Assembly: GCA_029215795.1 (NCBI GenBank)
Contig: JARDYH010000003.1
Location: 105,184,609-105,248,608 of the forward strand
From: Anniella stebbinsi
Taxonomy: Eukaryota > Chordata > Lepidosauria > Squamata > Anniellidae
Direction of reading: 5' to 3'
DNA: 64,000 bases
Under the pieces are notes generated by a model that was given only the letters and a program-made list of their open reading frames with translations, was not told the DNA's origin and searched no databases. Position 1 is the stretch's first letter, and each line of letters starts with the position of its first letter. Position numbers and translations under genes: made by a program. Positions 56,150-64,000 of the stretch are shown piece after piece.

Positions 56150-57120
56150 CCCCTGGGTGCCTTATTCATACGAGCGGCCTGAGGGCCTCGGGTGCGCGCC
56201 AAACAGAACACGTGACGCCCGAGTCCACACCGATCCGTCTTGAAGAAGAAGGCGACCCTCCAGTCGCGGAGAGGAACGATGCGAGGTGGCGCCAAAGCGA
56301 TGGCGCGCCGGAGCGCATCAACCTCGGTGCCTTACGCAGCTCCACGCTGCAGAAGGAAGCGGCAATGGAGGGCTAAGGCGCGGGGAAGTAGCAGCCAACG
56401 TGTCCCCGGGAGGCGGCGCTGCGCTGGTTTCCCAAAGGCAACGGCCTCAGCCTCGTCACGCCCCCCCTTCCCCGGCGCCTGGCTTTTTCGGTTTCGATTC
56501 TCCGTTGCGCGCGAGCAGCCGCCGGCGGTGGAGGAAAAGGGGGAGGCGCAGCGGGAGCTCGTCACTCGCCCGGAGAGGCTGCAGACAGACGGCCGCCGCC
56601 ACCACCACCATGTCGGACCCCGCCGTGTGCAGCTTCCTCACGAAGGTCCTGTGTTCGAGAGGGGGCAGCTTGGGCTACGACGAGCTCCCCCGGGAGGTGG
56701 GGCTCCCCGAGCCGCAGCTGCGGCAGATCCTGGCGGAGGTGGGGTCGGAGCGGTTCCTGATGCGAAACGACGGGGGCTCCGCCCGGGTCTTGGCCGTCTC
56801 CGCCGTCCGGAGCTGCGTTCGGAAGGAATGCGCGGGCTGCGAGAACCTCCACCTCTGCAAGCTCCACCTCAAGGGGAAATGCAGGCTCCGGTGAGGGCGC
56901 AGAGACCCCCGGGGGCTAGCAGGAGGAGGGGCCCTATAGAAGGAGGGGGGCCGGGGCGGCGCCACCCATGGGTCTCTGGGCTGGGTGGGGCTCAGCAGAG
57001 GCAGCCCCTGCCTGCCCCGCCCTGTCCCCCTGCCGGTCTCCCAACTCAGAGGCAGGAGAGGGATGCGGAGGGTGTGCTGGTGTGCCCGTGGGCGTTACTG
57101 CTACTTGGCCTGGCCGGGTG
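56150..57120 (+). promoter_or_regulatory. CpG island, likely promoter of the ZC3HAV1-like gene
   Basis: CpG is dense throughout, in contrast to the depleted surroundings, and the region spans 460 bp of upstream sequence, the coding part of exon 1 and the start of intron 1. No TATA box is evident near the exon, which is usual for CpG-island promoters. Overlapping frames on both strands (for example 56240-57136) follow from the GC richness and are not taken as genes. The transcription start is not determined. Confidence 0.75.
56610..56890 (+). CDS. ZC3HAV1/ZC3HAV1L-family first coding exon (copy 1)
   Basis: The exon encodes about 94 residues starting MSDPAVCSFLTKVLCSRGG in a good context (ccaccATGtcg). 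The beginning matches the N-terminus of ZAP (ZC3HAV1) and ZC3HAV1L: a winged-helix-like segment (residues 1-65, with LGYDELPREVGLPEPQLRQI and SERFL), then the first CCCH zinc finger with Cys69, Cys74, Cys77 and His81, followed by LCKLHLKGKC. In mammals this N-terminal finger domain binds CpG-rich RNA, and ZAP directs decay of viral and some cellular RNAs. The exon ends at a donor, ccg|GTGAGG, in phase 2. No exon 2 was recognised in the window. Which paralogue it is cannot be settled from exon 1, and PARP12 is less likely on sequence. Confidence 0.82.
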
Positions 57121-57152
57121 GGGTGGGGGTTTCTAACCTCTATGCCCGCCTT

Positions 57153-57270
57153 CCCCAGCCTGGCACCCTCCAGATGTTTTGAATTAAAACTCCAGCGTCC
57201 CTCACCTTTGGCCATGTTGATGGGAGCTGAAGCCCTAAACATCTGGAGGGCATCAAGTTGGGGAAGCTGT
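57153..57270. repeat. Foldback repeat of the CCTTCCCCAAC type, in intron 1
   Basis: 'ttccccagcctggcaccctc' ... 'catctggagggcatcaagtt' arms. Same family as at 1421. Confidence 0.65.
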
Positions 57271-57635
57271 TCGTGGCGCTTCCGTAAAAATAGATTTTTA
57301 AAAAAAATCAAAAATATCAGGGATATAGGGAAATGTGCCTTATCTCAGAATAGTAAGACGAAATTAATAGGTGGCATTCGACGTGTTAATATTTATTTTA
57401 AATGCTTATTATCTTACAATAAATAAAGGTGGCTCACGATAAAAGAAGTAAGTACAACTCAGAAGTAAGTCCCACTGTTCAGTGGGGCTTAGGAAATGTA
57501 TTTAGGACTGGATCTTTCAGTCCCACTTAGAGAGTAAGGTAAAGCATGTACTGTAATATCGCCTACGGAAATGTAATGGGACTTTAAATAATAATAATAT
57601 AACAATTTATTTCTTATCCGCCTCTCCGTCTGCTT
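57271..57635. repeat. Unassigned intronic sequence with a short L2-type piece
   Basis: 'atttatttcttatccgcctc' at about 57607 matches the antisense L2 3' end at 2557. The rest is unassigned. Confidence 0.45.
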
Positions 57636-58025
57636 AACTGATTTTTTCTGGGTAATCAAGGAAAATGCCTTTCCGCAATAGTCCAATAGAATACAATTAA
57701 AAGTCCCGAGGTTTATTTGTTTAAAATATTTAATATCTTATAAAAATTAAGAGGACTATTATGAGCGCAATCCAGCAACTGATTACATGCTTTTAGATCC
57801 TATTGAAACTTTTTTTTTCTGGATGATCAAGAGAAATGCCTTTCTGTAATAGTCTAATAGAATGCAATTAATAGTGCCCAGTGTTGATGAGACTGCATTG
57901 GTGTCTACCTTTGCAACTATTTATACTGATGTGTTTAAAATATGTAATATTTTATAAGAAATCAAGAGGACTATTATGAGCACAATCCAGTGATAGGTTA
58001 AGTGTTTTGAGATCCTGTTGCAACC
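57636..58025 (+). repeat. Imperfect tandem duplication of ~170-200 bp
   Basis: Unit 1 (about 57640-57805) and unit 2 (about 57815-58020) share 'aaatgcctttc-g-aatagtc', 'aatagaat-caatta' and 'gaggactattatgagc-caat' in the same order, with an extra ~40 bp in unit 2. Non-coding, between the two ZAP-like exons. Confidence 0.65.
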
Positions 58026-58860
58026 TGTGAGATTCGAAAGTGTTTAACTTTGGTACTAGCAAATGTGCTAAAATTGACATTGATCCCTTTTTGTAACTGC
58101 TGATTTATTTCCCTATCTGCTCAGAAATAATTTCAAAATTCTAGACTCAAAAACAACCTTGCCTTTTTCAGCCCTGAAGAGTAACACCAATCTCTGGTCT
58201 CTGATTTGTTTTGGAGTAGAAACAGTTTCTCGGAACATACCATGAGCCAAAGAGGTTGGACTTTTCAGCTTAGCCCTGAGGAAGACAAATTCTGACTGGG
58301 CAAAATATTTCTCCTTAGAATTTATTTTAGGAAAACGGAATCCTGTTTTTAAACAAACCAAAGTTTGTGTCTAGACATGTTATCTGCTCTTGCACTCCTC
58401 CACATATGCATAGATACTTATTTAACATTCAGGTATAGCCACCCTTGTACTATATGTTTAACATCAAAAATGACATTTATCAAAATGGCTGCCTTCACCT
58501 TGGAACAGAAACCTAATGGCAACCCAACCATGTAGAACCTGTGATGCTCTGATGATTCATCATCTGCTGCTATAGAATATGGTGAAATTCTTCATAATCT
58601 CTTCTGTTCTGTGAATCACACAAGTTGATCTACTTTAAACTCTACTTCAAAAGTTGTCTTCTTTTTTTAGAAAGCAAAACTACTGATGAAGTCCCTAGCA
58701 CATTTTTGTTGTTAGCAAATAAATCCTTATATGGATTAGGGGCCATAACAGACTATGAAGTAGGTTTTAAAAATGTCCCTTTAACCTGTGCCATTCACAT
58801 TGTTCTCTTTCAGTAAAAAGGTTTCATGTTCTGTGATTTTTAAAATTCCTTTCTCATTGG
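58026..58860. other. No recognised feature
   Basis: Unassigned. Frames at 58113-58361 (-) and 58625-58816 (+) show no recognisable domain and do not resemble ZAP exon 2. Confidence 0.45.
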
Positions 58861-59130
58861 CTGGATTCAGACATAATGCAATACCATGGCTTGTGCTAAC
58901 CTCAGTTAAAAAACCAAATCACAGTTTGAGCTTCCAGATGTATAACAGGCAAACCGTGATTTAGTGCTTATCTACTTTAGTTTTTTGTCTGCTCACCTTT
59001 ATGAATTCATTCCCATCTCCAAGATAGCAATCTCTTTGAGGTGGATCAATGGCCCTAACTGTGGTTTATCAATGGTCTGCGTTAGCACAAATGGTGGTTT
59101 GCCAACCAGCTTCAAATTGTGGTTTCAGAT
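58861..59130. repeat. Decayed foldback of the TTCAGACA family
   Basis: 'ctggattcagacataatgca' at the left. The interior repeats 'accatggcttgtgctaac' with an inverted relative 'tgcgttagcacaaatggtgg'. Boundaries are approximate. Confidence 0.4.
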
Positions 59131-60220
59131 TTTAGTTTAGCCCTGTTCTAGCCTGACTACTTGAGACCTTAAAGTAGGCAGAGAGTCAGGGCTCTGCATG
59201 CTGCCCCTGCCCCCTACATCTCCAGGCGGTCCAGCCCCATCCACCTCAGTTTGGACCGTGCTGTGTTGAATTCGCAAGGTTTGAAAGGGAGCTTTATTGC
59301 GTTCACTTGAATGTGTGTAGAACTTGCCATGTGATTGGAGCCCTGATAACTTTTGAGGTGGAGATCTGTTGCAGGAAGGAATCAACTTTAACATAACTTA
59401 GCTTGATCAATTGTCTGCCTAAAACTTCCTACATTTGTAAAATGCATTTAATCCCGTATCGTGATCTATTTGTTATAATTTCAGGTCCATTTAGTTATAA
59501 TCATTGAGATCAGGTTGGAGTGGCTTCATCACTTTGATTCCCCTCTGCCCTCCCTAAATAATGCCCTTAGTACCCACTAGAGTTGGAGGTATTTATTCTT
59601 TATTTATTTAAAGCATTTTCTCCCTGCCTTTCAACCAAAATGGCTCCCATAGAAGCTTACATACAGTCAATAAAACAGGATAGTCCCTGCTCTCATGCTT
59701 AAAGACATGATGCAAAAGGGGAAAGGGATACGGAGATATGAGGTATGATCATTTTTGCTACCAGGGGGACTTCGCACACCTATCAATTGAAGGCTTTGAA
59801 TTGATATTGCATATGGCCTCCCTGTCTTTCCCACATCCTCTTCTCTTTCTTGGCTTCCTCTCACTGACTTGGTGCATACATAAGGCGAAGCCACTGTGGG
59901 TAAATTTCCCTGCTGTTTTTTTGTTGTTGTTGAGATTGTTGACAAGCCACCCTGAATGTATGGACTATTTTATAGTTGTGGGTGGCTTGTTAACCACCTG
60001 AACAACCCACCCTTACAGGGTTTGCACGTAACAAGCCACGATACACCTCCACCAATGCTTGAATATTTAAAAAGGCAGCTGCCATGATGAGAAGCCCCAC
60101 AGTTAAATTCATCATTGTGGCTTCTGGTTACATGAGAATTGGATCTCTGTCTTTCTCTACCCCTAACTTTTTAAAGATGCTTGTGTTTCTCTGACTCAGG
60201 CTTTTCTTTCTCTCTTTGGC
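59131..60220. other. No gene; possible antisense LINE tail
   Basis: 59590-59720 ('tttatttatttaaagcattt', then 'ctgcctttcaaccaaaatgg') resembles an antisense LINE 3' end. The rest is unassigned. Confidence 0.35.
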
Positions 60221-60293
60221 CTGTTCAGACAACATTCTAACCCACCATGGATTGCTCCAAGCTGTAATCTTTGGTGGGTTAGTATGTTGTGTG
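60221..60293. repeat. Short foldback of the TTCAGACAACA family
   Basis: 'ctgttcagacaacattctaa' pairs with 'gggttagtatgttgtgtgaa'. Confidence 0.55.
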
Positions 60294-60954
60294 AAGGGAG
60301 ATTTCTCTCGCCACCTTGGGGGGAGTACCCATGCCCACTACCCACCTGCTGCAAGATGGTTAGCGGGCTTCCACTGTGCTCCCTGTGTCATCTGATGGGT
60401 TCCCCATGGGTTTTCGGCCTCATTTTGGTATGTGTGGGGGGAAATGGTGGTGACCATAGAGTCCGCTGGCAAGAGCGACTGCCACTTCCAGCGACTTCCA
60501 GATTTTAACTCCACCTTCCAGCCCAGAAAAGATAGCCACAATTCCAAGTCAAACCAACAGTTAAAATACAGATTGCAAACCAATTGATATGGTTAAAAAC
60601 AATTCAATTAACAAATTAAAATAAAATAATGATTAAAATAACAATTAACAACAACAGCCTATGCAAACCAGTCCAGCAGCAATGAGTAAATCAGCTCAAA
60701 ATCATTCGCCCAAATGCATTTTGACAAAGTGCCCTTTCCCTCCCTGGTATCATGTGATCATATTAATCATCTACCTATGACAGCTTTCGATTCTTACCTT
60801 TTATGTGGCATTGTAACGTTGCTAGGAAGCTGTGCTTGCCATCAGTTTCAATTCTCATGTGAGCTGGCGGAGAAAAGGTGGAGACGCCTACTCTAGTCTG
60901 GCTTGACACCAAACAATGTCTTTAACATGGAGATATATAGATCCGGGAATGATG
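60294..60954. other. Sequence upstream of the second ZAP-like exon
   Basis: No CpG island or recognisable promoter, with an A-rich stretch at about 60600-60660. The frame of the second exon stays open back to an upstream ATG at 60916 and contains 'agatatatag', which might act as a TATA-like element only if transcription starts very near the exon. Confidence 0.4.
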
Positions 60955-61259
60955 ATGTCTGACCCTGCTGTGTGTGGCTTAGCGATGAAGATTACTAAGA
61001 ACCTTTGCTCTAATGGAGGCTGCTTAGGCTACCATGAGATCCCCCCTCTCTTGGGGCTGCCAGATCACCAGTTAGGGCAGGTCCTACAGGATGCAGGGCA
61101 GGAAAGGTTTCTAGTTCGTCCACGGGGCTCCTCATGTCAAGTGCTGGCTGTGTCCCCAGTGCGGCTGTGCCTGAGAAATGAGTGTGCAGGATGCGAACAC
61201 CTTCATATCTGCAAGTACTACATCAAGCGTCGCTGCTTCAGGCCTGTTATTGGCAGACG
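60955..61259 (+). CDS. ZC3HAV1/ZC3HAV1L-family first coding exon (copy 2)
   Basis: About 102 residues from MSDPAVCGLAMKITKNLCSN, aligned with copy 1 over the whole length apart from a few inserted residues after position 11. It has GYHEIPPLLGLPDHQLGQVL, QERFLV and VLAVSPVRLCL, then a finger with Cys72, Cys77, Cys80 and His84, followed by HICKYYIKRRC. It ends at acg|GTGAGT, also phase 2. Two further in-frame ATGs lie immediately upstream (60949, 60952), and 60916 opens the frame. The start at 60955 is chosen by homology. The frame is fully open and all zinc ligands are kept, which argues against a neutral pseudogene. It could be the first exon of a tandem paralogue or an alternative first exon of the same gene. 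Confidence 0.75.
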
Positions 61260-62340
61260 GTGAGTATAAAGGAATGAGAGAGGCAAGAGTGGTTGCAAAA
61301 ATGTGTATTAACCATGAGAGAAATAAATAATTGTGGGGTCGGTCAGTAGCCTCTAGCATGTGAAGATTTGGAGGCCAACACCTAAAGGAGAAGAAACCTT
61401 AAGAAAGGCATACAAAAGTGGAAGGCCAATGCGTTTCAACTCATTCGTTCTTTCCTTGTGCTGGAAGTGCAAGTTCTGTTTGTTTAGAAGAGCAGGGAAA
61501 GATTAACTTGATCCTACGTCTTTTGCCAGAGTGAGTTAGTTCATATTAAAGTTGAAGAATATTCTAGTTATGTAAGACCCACAGAATGTAAGGATAATGT
61601 AGTAGTAGTAGTAACATTATACATTACAAAGTGTTCTTTGGCACTTGGATGGCTAACAGAAAGGGGTTCAGATGACCCCTCTGACACACAGGCATACCGT
61701 CACTCACTCACACACACACAAACACAAACATTCAACAACTGCATGAGAGTGATTATCGGTGGCCATTATCGGTGGCCATGCCACCCACTGTCTGCCCGCT
61801 GAGTGCATGTAAAAAGGTCACCTTTTGACCTATGCGTGTCTTCCATGTCAGAGGGGATACGGAGCCTCTTTTCACACTGACCAAAAGTGTAGTGGGAGGG
61901 TGTGGCTGGGCGAGGAGGAGCTGTGGCCACCCGGTCATCATGTAAGAGGTGCTTGTATGGACAACCGTAAACTATGGCGTATGTTTTGTGTATTAGAGCT
62001 CATTTTGTCAGATGGATGAAGTGAAGCTGGTTGCTGTGTATGTTCATGGCTACAGCCTCTCAATGTTTACAGAGTGGGCCCAAAGGCCAAGAAAACACAA
62101 GCGATAACAGAGCGCAAATGTCAAAATCCAACCAGATTAGCTTTGCCTGACTCACATCACAGCCATGGTTGGCAACTAGCATTTTAAACTGAGCAAGGGG
62201 TAGCAATATTGTGTCTGCCCAAAGTGGAGGTAAAGGGCTCTTTATGCCTCTGATGTGAAGAGCGTTTGAGGGTTTGGCAGAGCCTGTGCCTTAGCTACCC
62301 CAGTTGCTCACTCCCATTTGCCTGTGACCTGGCTCATATG
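61260..62340. other. Probable intron of the second exon; no exon 2 recognised
   Basis: No frame resembling later ZAP exons. Contains a short (CA)n at about 61709-61735. Confidence 0.45.
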
Positions 62341-62660
62341 CAAGGATGAGCAGGTGAGGTGTGTCAGAGAAGACCACTCCTGAAATTAGCCCACTCCAGG
62401 CATTTAGATTGCATGTTCAAGGAATGCCCAGAGTGGGAGGGCGACATGGCTCCTGATAATCTGGACAGGAACCTTCGCAGATACAATCTGCACACATGGG
62501 GCTCCGCTCAGGCACTCAATGCAATGTGTAGGGAAAGGATAGATCCTGTTGCCGCCTTCTACGTGCATTCGTTGAATGTGCAGTCTGAAATTGTTAGGGT
62601 GGGGAAGTGGTTAATAGGAATGTGGAGGGGGGGTGATTTTCACTAGGTTTATGGTTGGAG
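62341..62660 (+). other. Unrecognised 95-residue frame
   Basis: The frame at 62359-62646 contains WEGDMAPDNLDRNLRRYNLH and VAAFYVHSLNVQSEIVRVGK. The composition is not low-complexity and is somewhat protein-like, but I recognise no family and see no splice sites that would join it to the ZAP-like exon. It may be a fragment of an unrecognised repeat or chance. Confidence 0.25.
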
Positions 62661-62804
62661 GGGGAAGGTTTAAACCTCACCACTCTCCATGTTGTGGTCC
62701 TAATGAAAATTACCCCCCTTGCACCTACTATTAAACTTTAAAATAAAAACTTAATGGGTTTTCTGATGACTTATTTAGTGCCACGTGTAGTTTGCTCTTT
62801 CTTG

Positions 62805-62885
62805 TACTCCTGCAGAACTGCAGCTGAAGAAGAGCCATGCTTATACTACAATAAAAGAGTTGTCTTTAAGGTGCTACATGGACGC
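62805..62885 (+). repeat. Short interspersed repeat with 'ctttaaggtgctac' core, partial
   Basis: 'actacaataaaagagttgtc' then 'tttaaggtgctacatgga' matches the end of the family seen at 15100 and 25045. Confidence 0.5.
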
Positions 62886-63683
62886 TTTGTAAATTATGTT
62901 AAATTTAATTCAGATCATTTTGCCATGCTCAAGAATTGTCATTGTCTGTGAACAAGCTTATGATGAGCGCTGGGGAAATATTTCCAACCCATTTTCAAGC
63001 TCCTGGATGGGTTCTAGCACCAAACGCTTAGTGTCTTGGTGACCAGGCACCTAAGATTTTTCCTGTTGTGCTTATGAGAGAAAACGAGCCTTACAGAAGC
63101 ACACACAACCAATTTCAATTAATTTTGCTCCAGTTTTCCTGAGGAGATTTTGTGTGACCTAGGGCACAATCCTATGCACTTTTTAGACCAAAAAAAAAGT
63201 TCTATGACTTCCATTATTCACTAGCAGGCATGGGGAATGCTGGGAGATGTAGGATTTTTTTCTGTCTAAGCATGCATAGAATTGTGCCTTTAAAACATTT
63301 TGAACTTGGATTGTCTTGCCTTTAACATTTTTTCATTTACCAATTACACAGCCCATTCTTTCAAGAAATTTAGGGAAGGATTTGTGGAACTACCTTATAC
63401 AGAGTCTGTCCACTGAACTACCTAGCCATCATTTTCTGTATCTCTATTATTCAGTTGATGGTTTGTGACCTGCCATAATCCTAAAATGGATCAAAGTAAA
63501 GGACACACCATTATTTCACCCTCTGTTTTATTTAAGAGGAGAATGAAATAGAAAAGAAAAAAATGATTGAGAGTTGGAAGGCATAGGGGGAGAGAAAGAG
63601 AAAGAAATTTGAAAAGGTTGAAGATGTGTTTACTCTGAGTGGAAGCAATTCTCTAAAGTTAAGATTTCCAGCAGATGTCTTTG
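62886..63683. other. No recognised feature
   Basis: Unassigned sequence. Confidence 0.4.
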
Positions 63684-64000
63684 GCTGCCTCTACAAGAGA
63701 GGTTTAATGCTCTTTCAAGGTGCTTTTAAAAATTTACCTCTACAAGAACGGAGCGCAAATCGGGCGTAGAGGCGCGTTATCTCTCCGATTATGCGCATTA
63801 TCGAATGCACGTTAAACAGCGAGTTTTATTTTGCTCCGGCCGTTAAAGCGCATTTTGCCTAGGTGAACAAGCGCTTATGCGCATTAACTACTTGTAAAGC
63901 GCATTTTGGTCATCCCTTAAAGCGCTTTGCCGCCTCTCGACGGCTCTTGTGCAGAGGTAATAGGCGTAAATGCGCTTCAGCGATTATGCGCATAATCGCC
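63684..64000 (+). mobile_element. CpG-dense TIR element, copy 4, cut by the window end
   Basis: Starts GCTGCCTCTACAAG and follows copy 1 closely (roughly 90% by eye), including the perfect palindrome GCGATTATGCGCATAATCGC at about 63980-63999. The right terminus lies outside the window. It carries about 10 extra bases around 63938. Confidence 0.75.

Noticed and set aside
56240..57136. A 298-residue + strand frame across the CpG island
   Set aside because: It overlaps the ZAP-like exon in another frame, is Arg/Gly/Pro-rich as expected from high GC, and runs through the splice donor. It is a shadow of the GC composition.
57271..60900. Exon 2 of the ZAP-like gene between the two first exons
   Set aside because: No frame shows the second-finger and downstream motifs expected in exon 2, and the frames present have no matching splice acceptors.
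1..64000. Endogenous retrovirus or LTR elements
   Set aside because: No gag/pol/env motifs and no paired long direct repeats with TG...CA ends were found. The reverse transcriptases present are of the non-LTR type.

Overview
The window looks like intergenic-to-promoter DNA of a squamate reptile, most likely a lizard. It holds one tRNA-derived SINE of the Sauria type, many L2- and CR1-clade LINE fragments (CR1 copies ending in ATTCTATG repeats), truncated L1 copies, and many short hAT-like and other foldback DNA transposons. There are no bacterial-style operons. CpG is depleted except in one promoter-like island and a few GC-rich blocks. Coordinates of old repeats are approximate, and family names come from translated motifs and remembered consensus features, not from a database search.

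Layout. From 1 to about 56,000 I find no convincing host exon; the sequence is layered mobile-element debris. 0-5.6 kb: L2 and CR1 fragments, including an L2 piece inside a CR1 copy, plus a 320-bp hAT-like dimer. 7.6-10.2 kb: a CpG-dense terminal-inverted-repeat (TIR) element, copy 1 of 4, and an L1 3' end. 10.8-13.1 kb: three hAT-like copies. 15.8-20.9 kb: a decayed Harbinger-type transposon whose transposase is split by an L1. 22-31 kb: L2 fragments, a CR1 fragment, the second TIR element and the longest L2 copy (endonuclease end through reverse transcriptase). 32.5-39.9 kb: a diverged repeat pair, a near-identical inverted duplication, a ~170-bp tandem array and the Sauria SINE. 41-55.9 kb: more L2 and CR1, a TIR element carrying about 470 bp of GC-rich cargo, and a 1.24-kb foldback element carrying a triplicated GC-rich unit.

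Host gene. From about 56.2 kb a CpG island contains a first coding exon of the ZC3HAV1 (ZAP, zinc-finger antiviral protein) / ZC3HAV1L family on the + strand, ending at a splice donor. A second, diverged copy of the same exon lies 4.3 kb downstream, with the same start motif, the same zinc-ligand pattern, its own splice donor and the same phase. No second exon was recognised after either copy, so the rest of the gene or genes should lie to the right of the window.

The most notable material is the duplicated ZAP-like first exon, the two elements that appear to have picked up GC-rich promoter- or exon-like DNA, the CpG-dense TIR family, the hAT-like dimers with exact 8-bp target duplications, and the Harbinger transposase whose halves rejoin in frame across an L1. 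No recognisable endogenous retrovirus, CRISPR array, rRNA or tRNA gene was seen.
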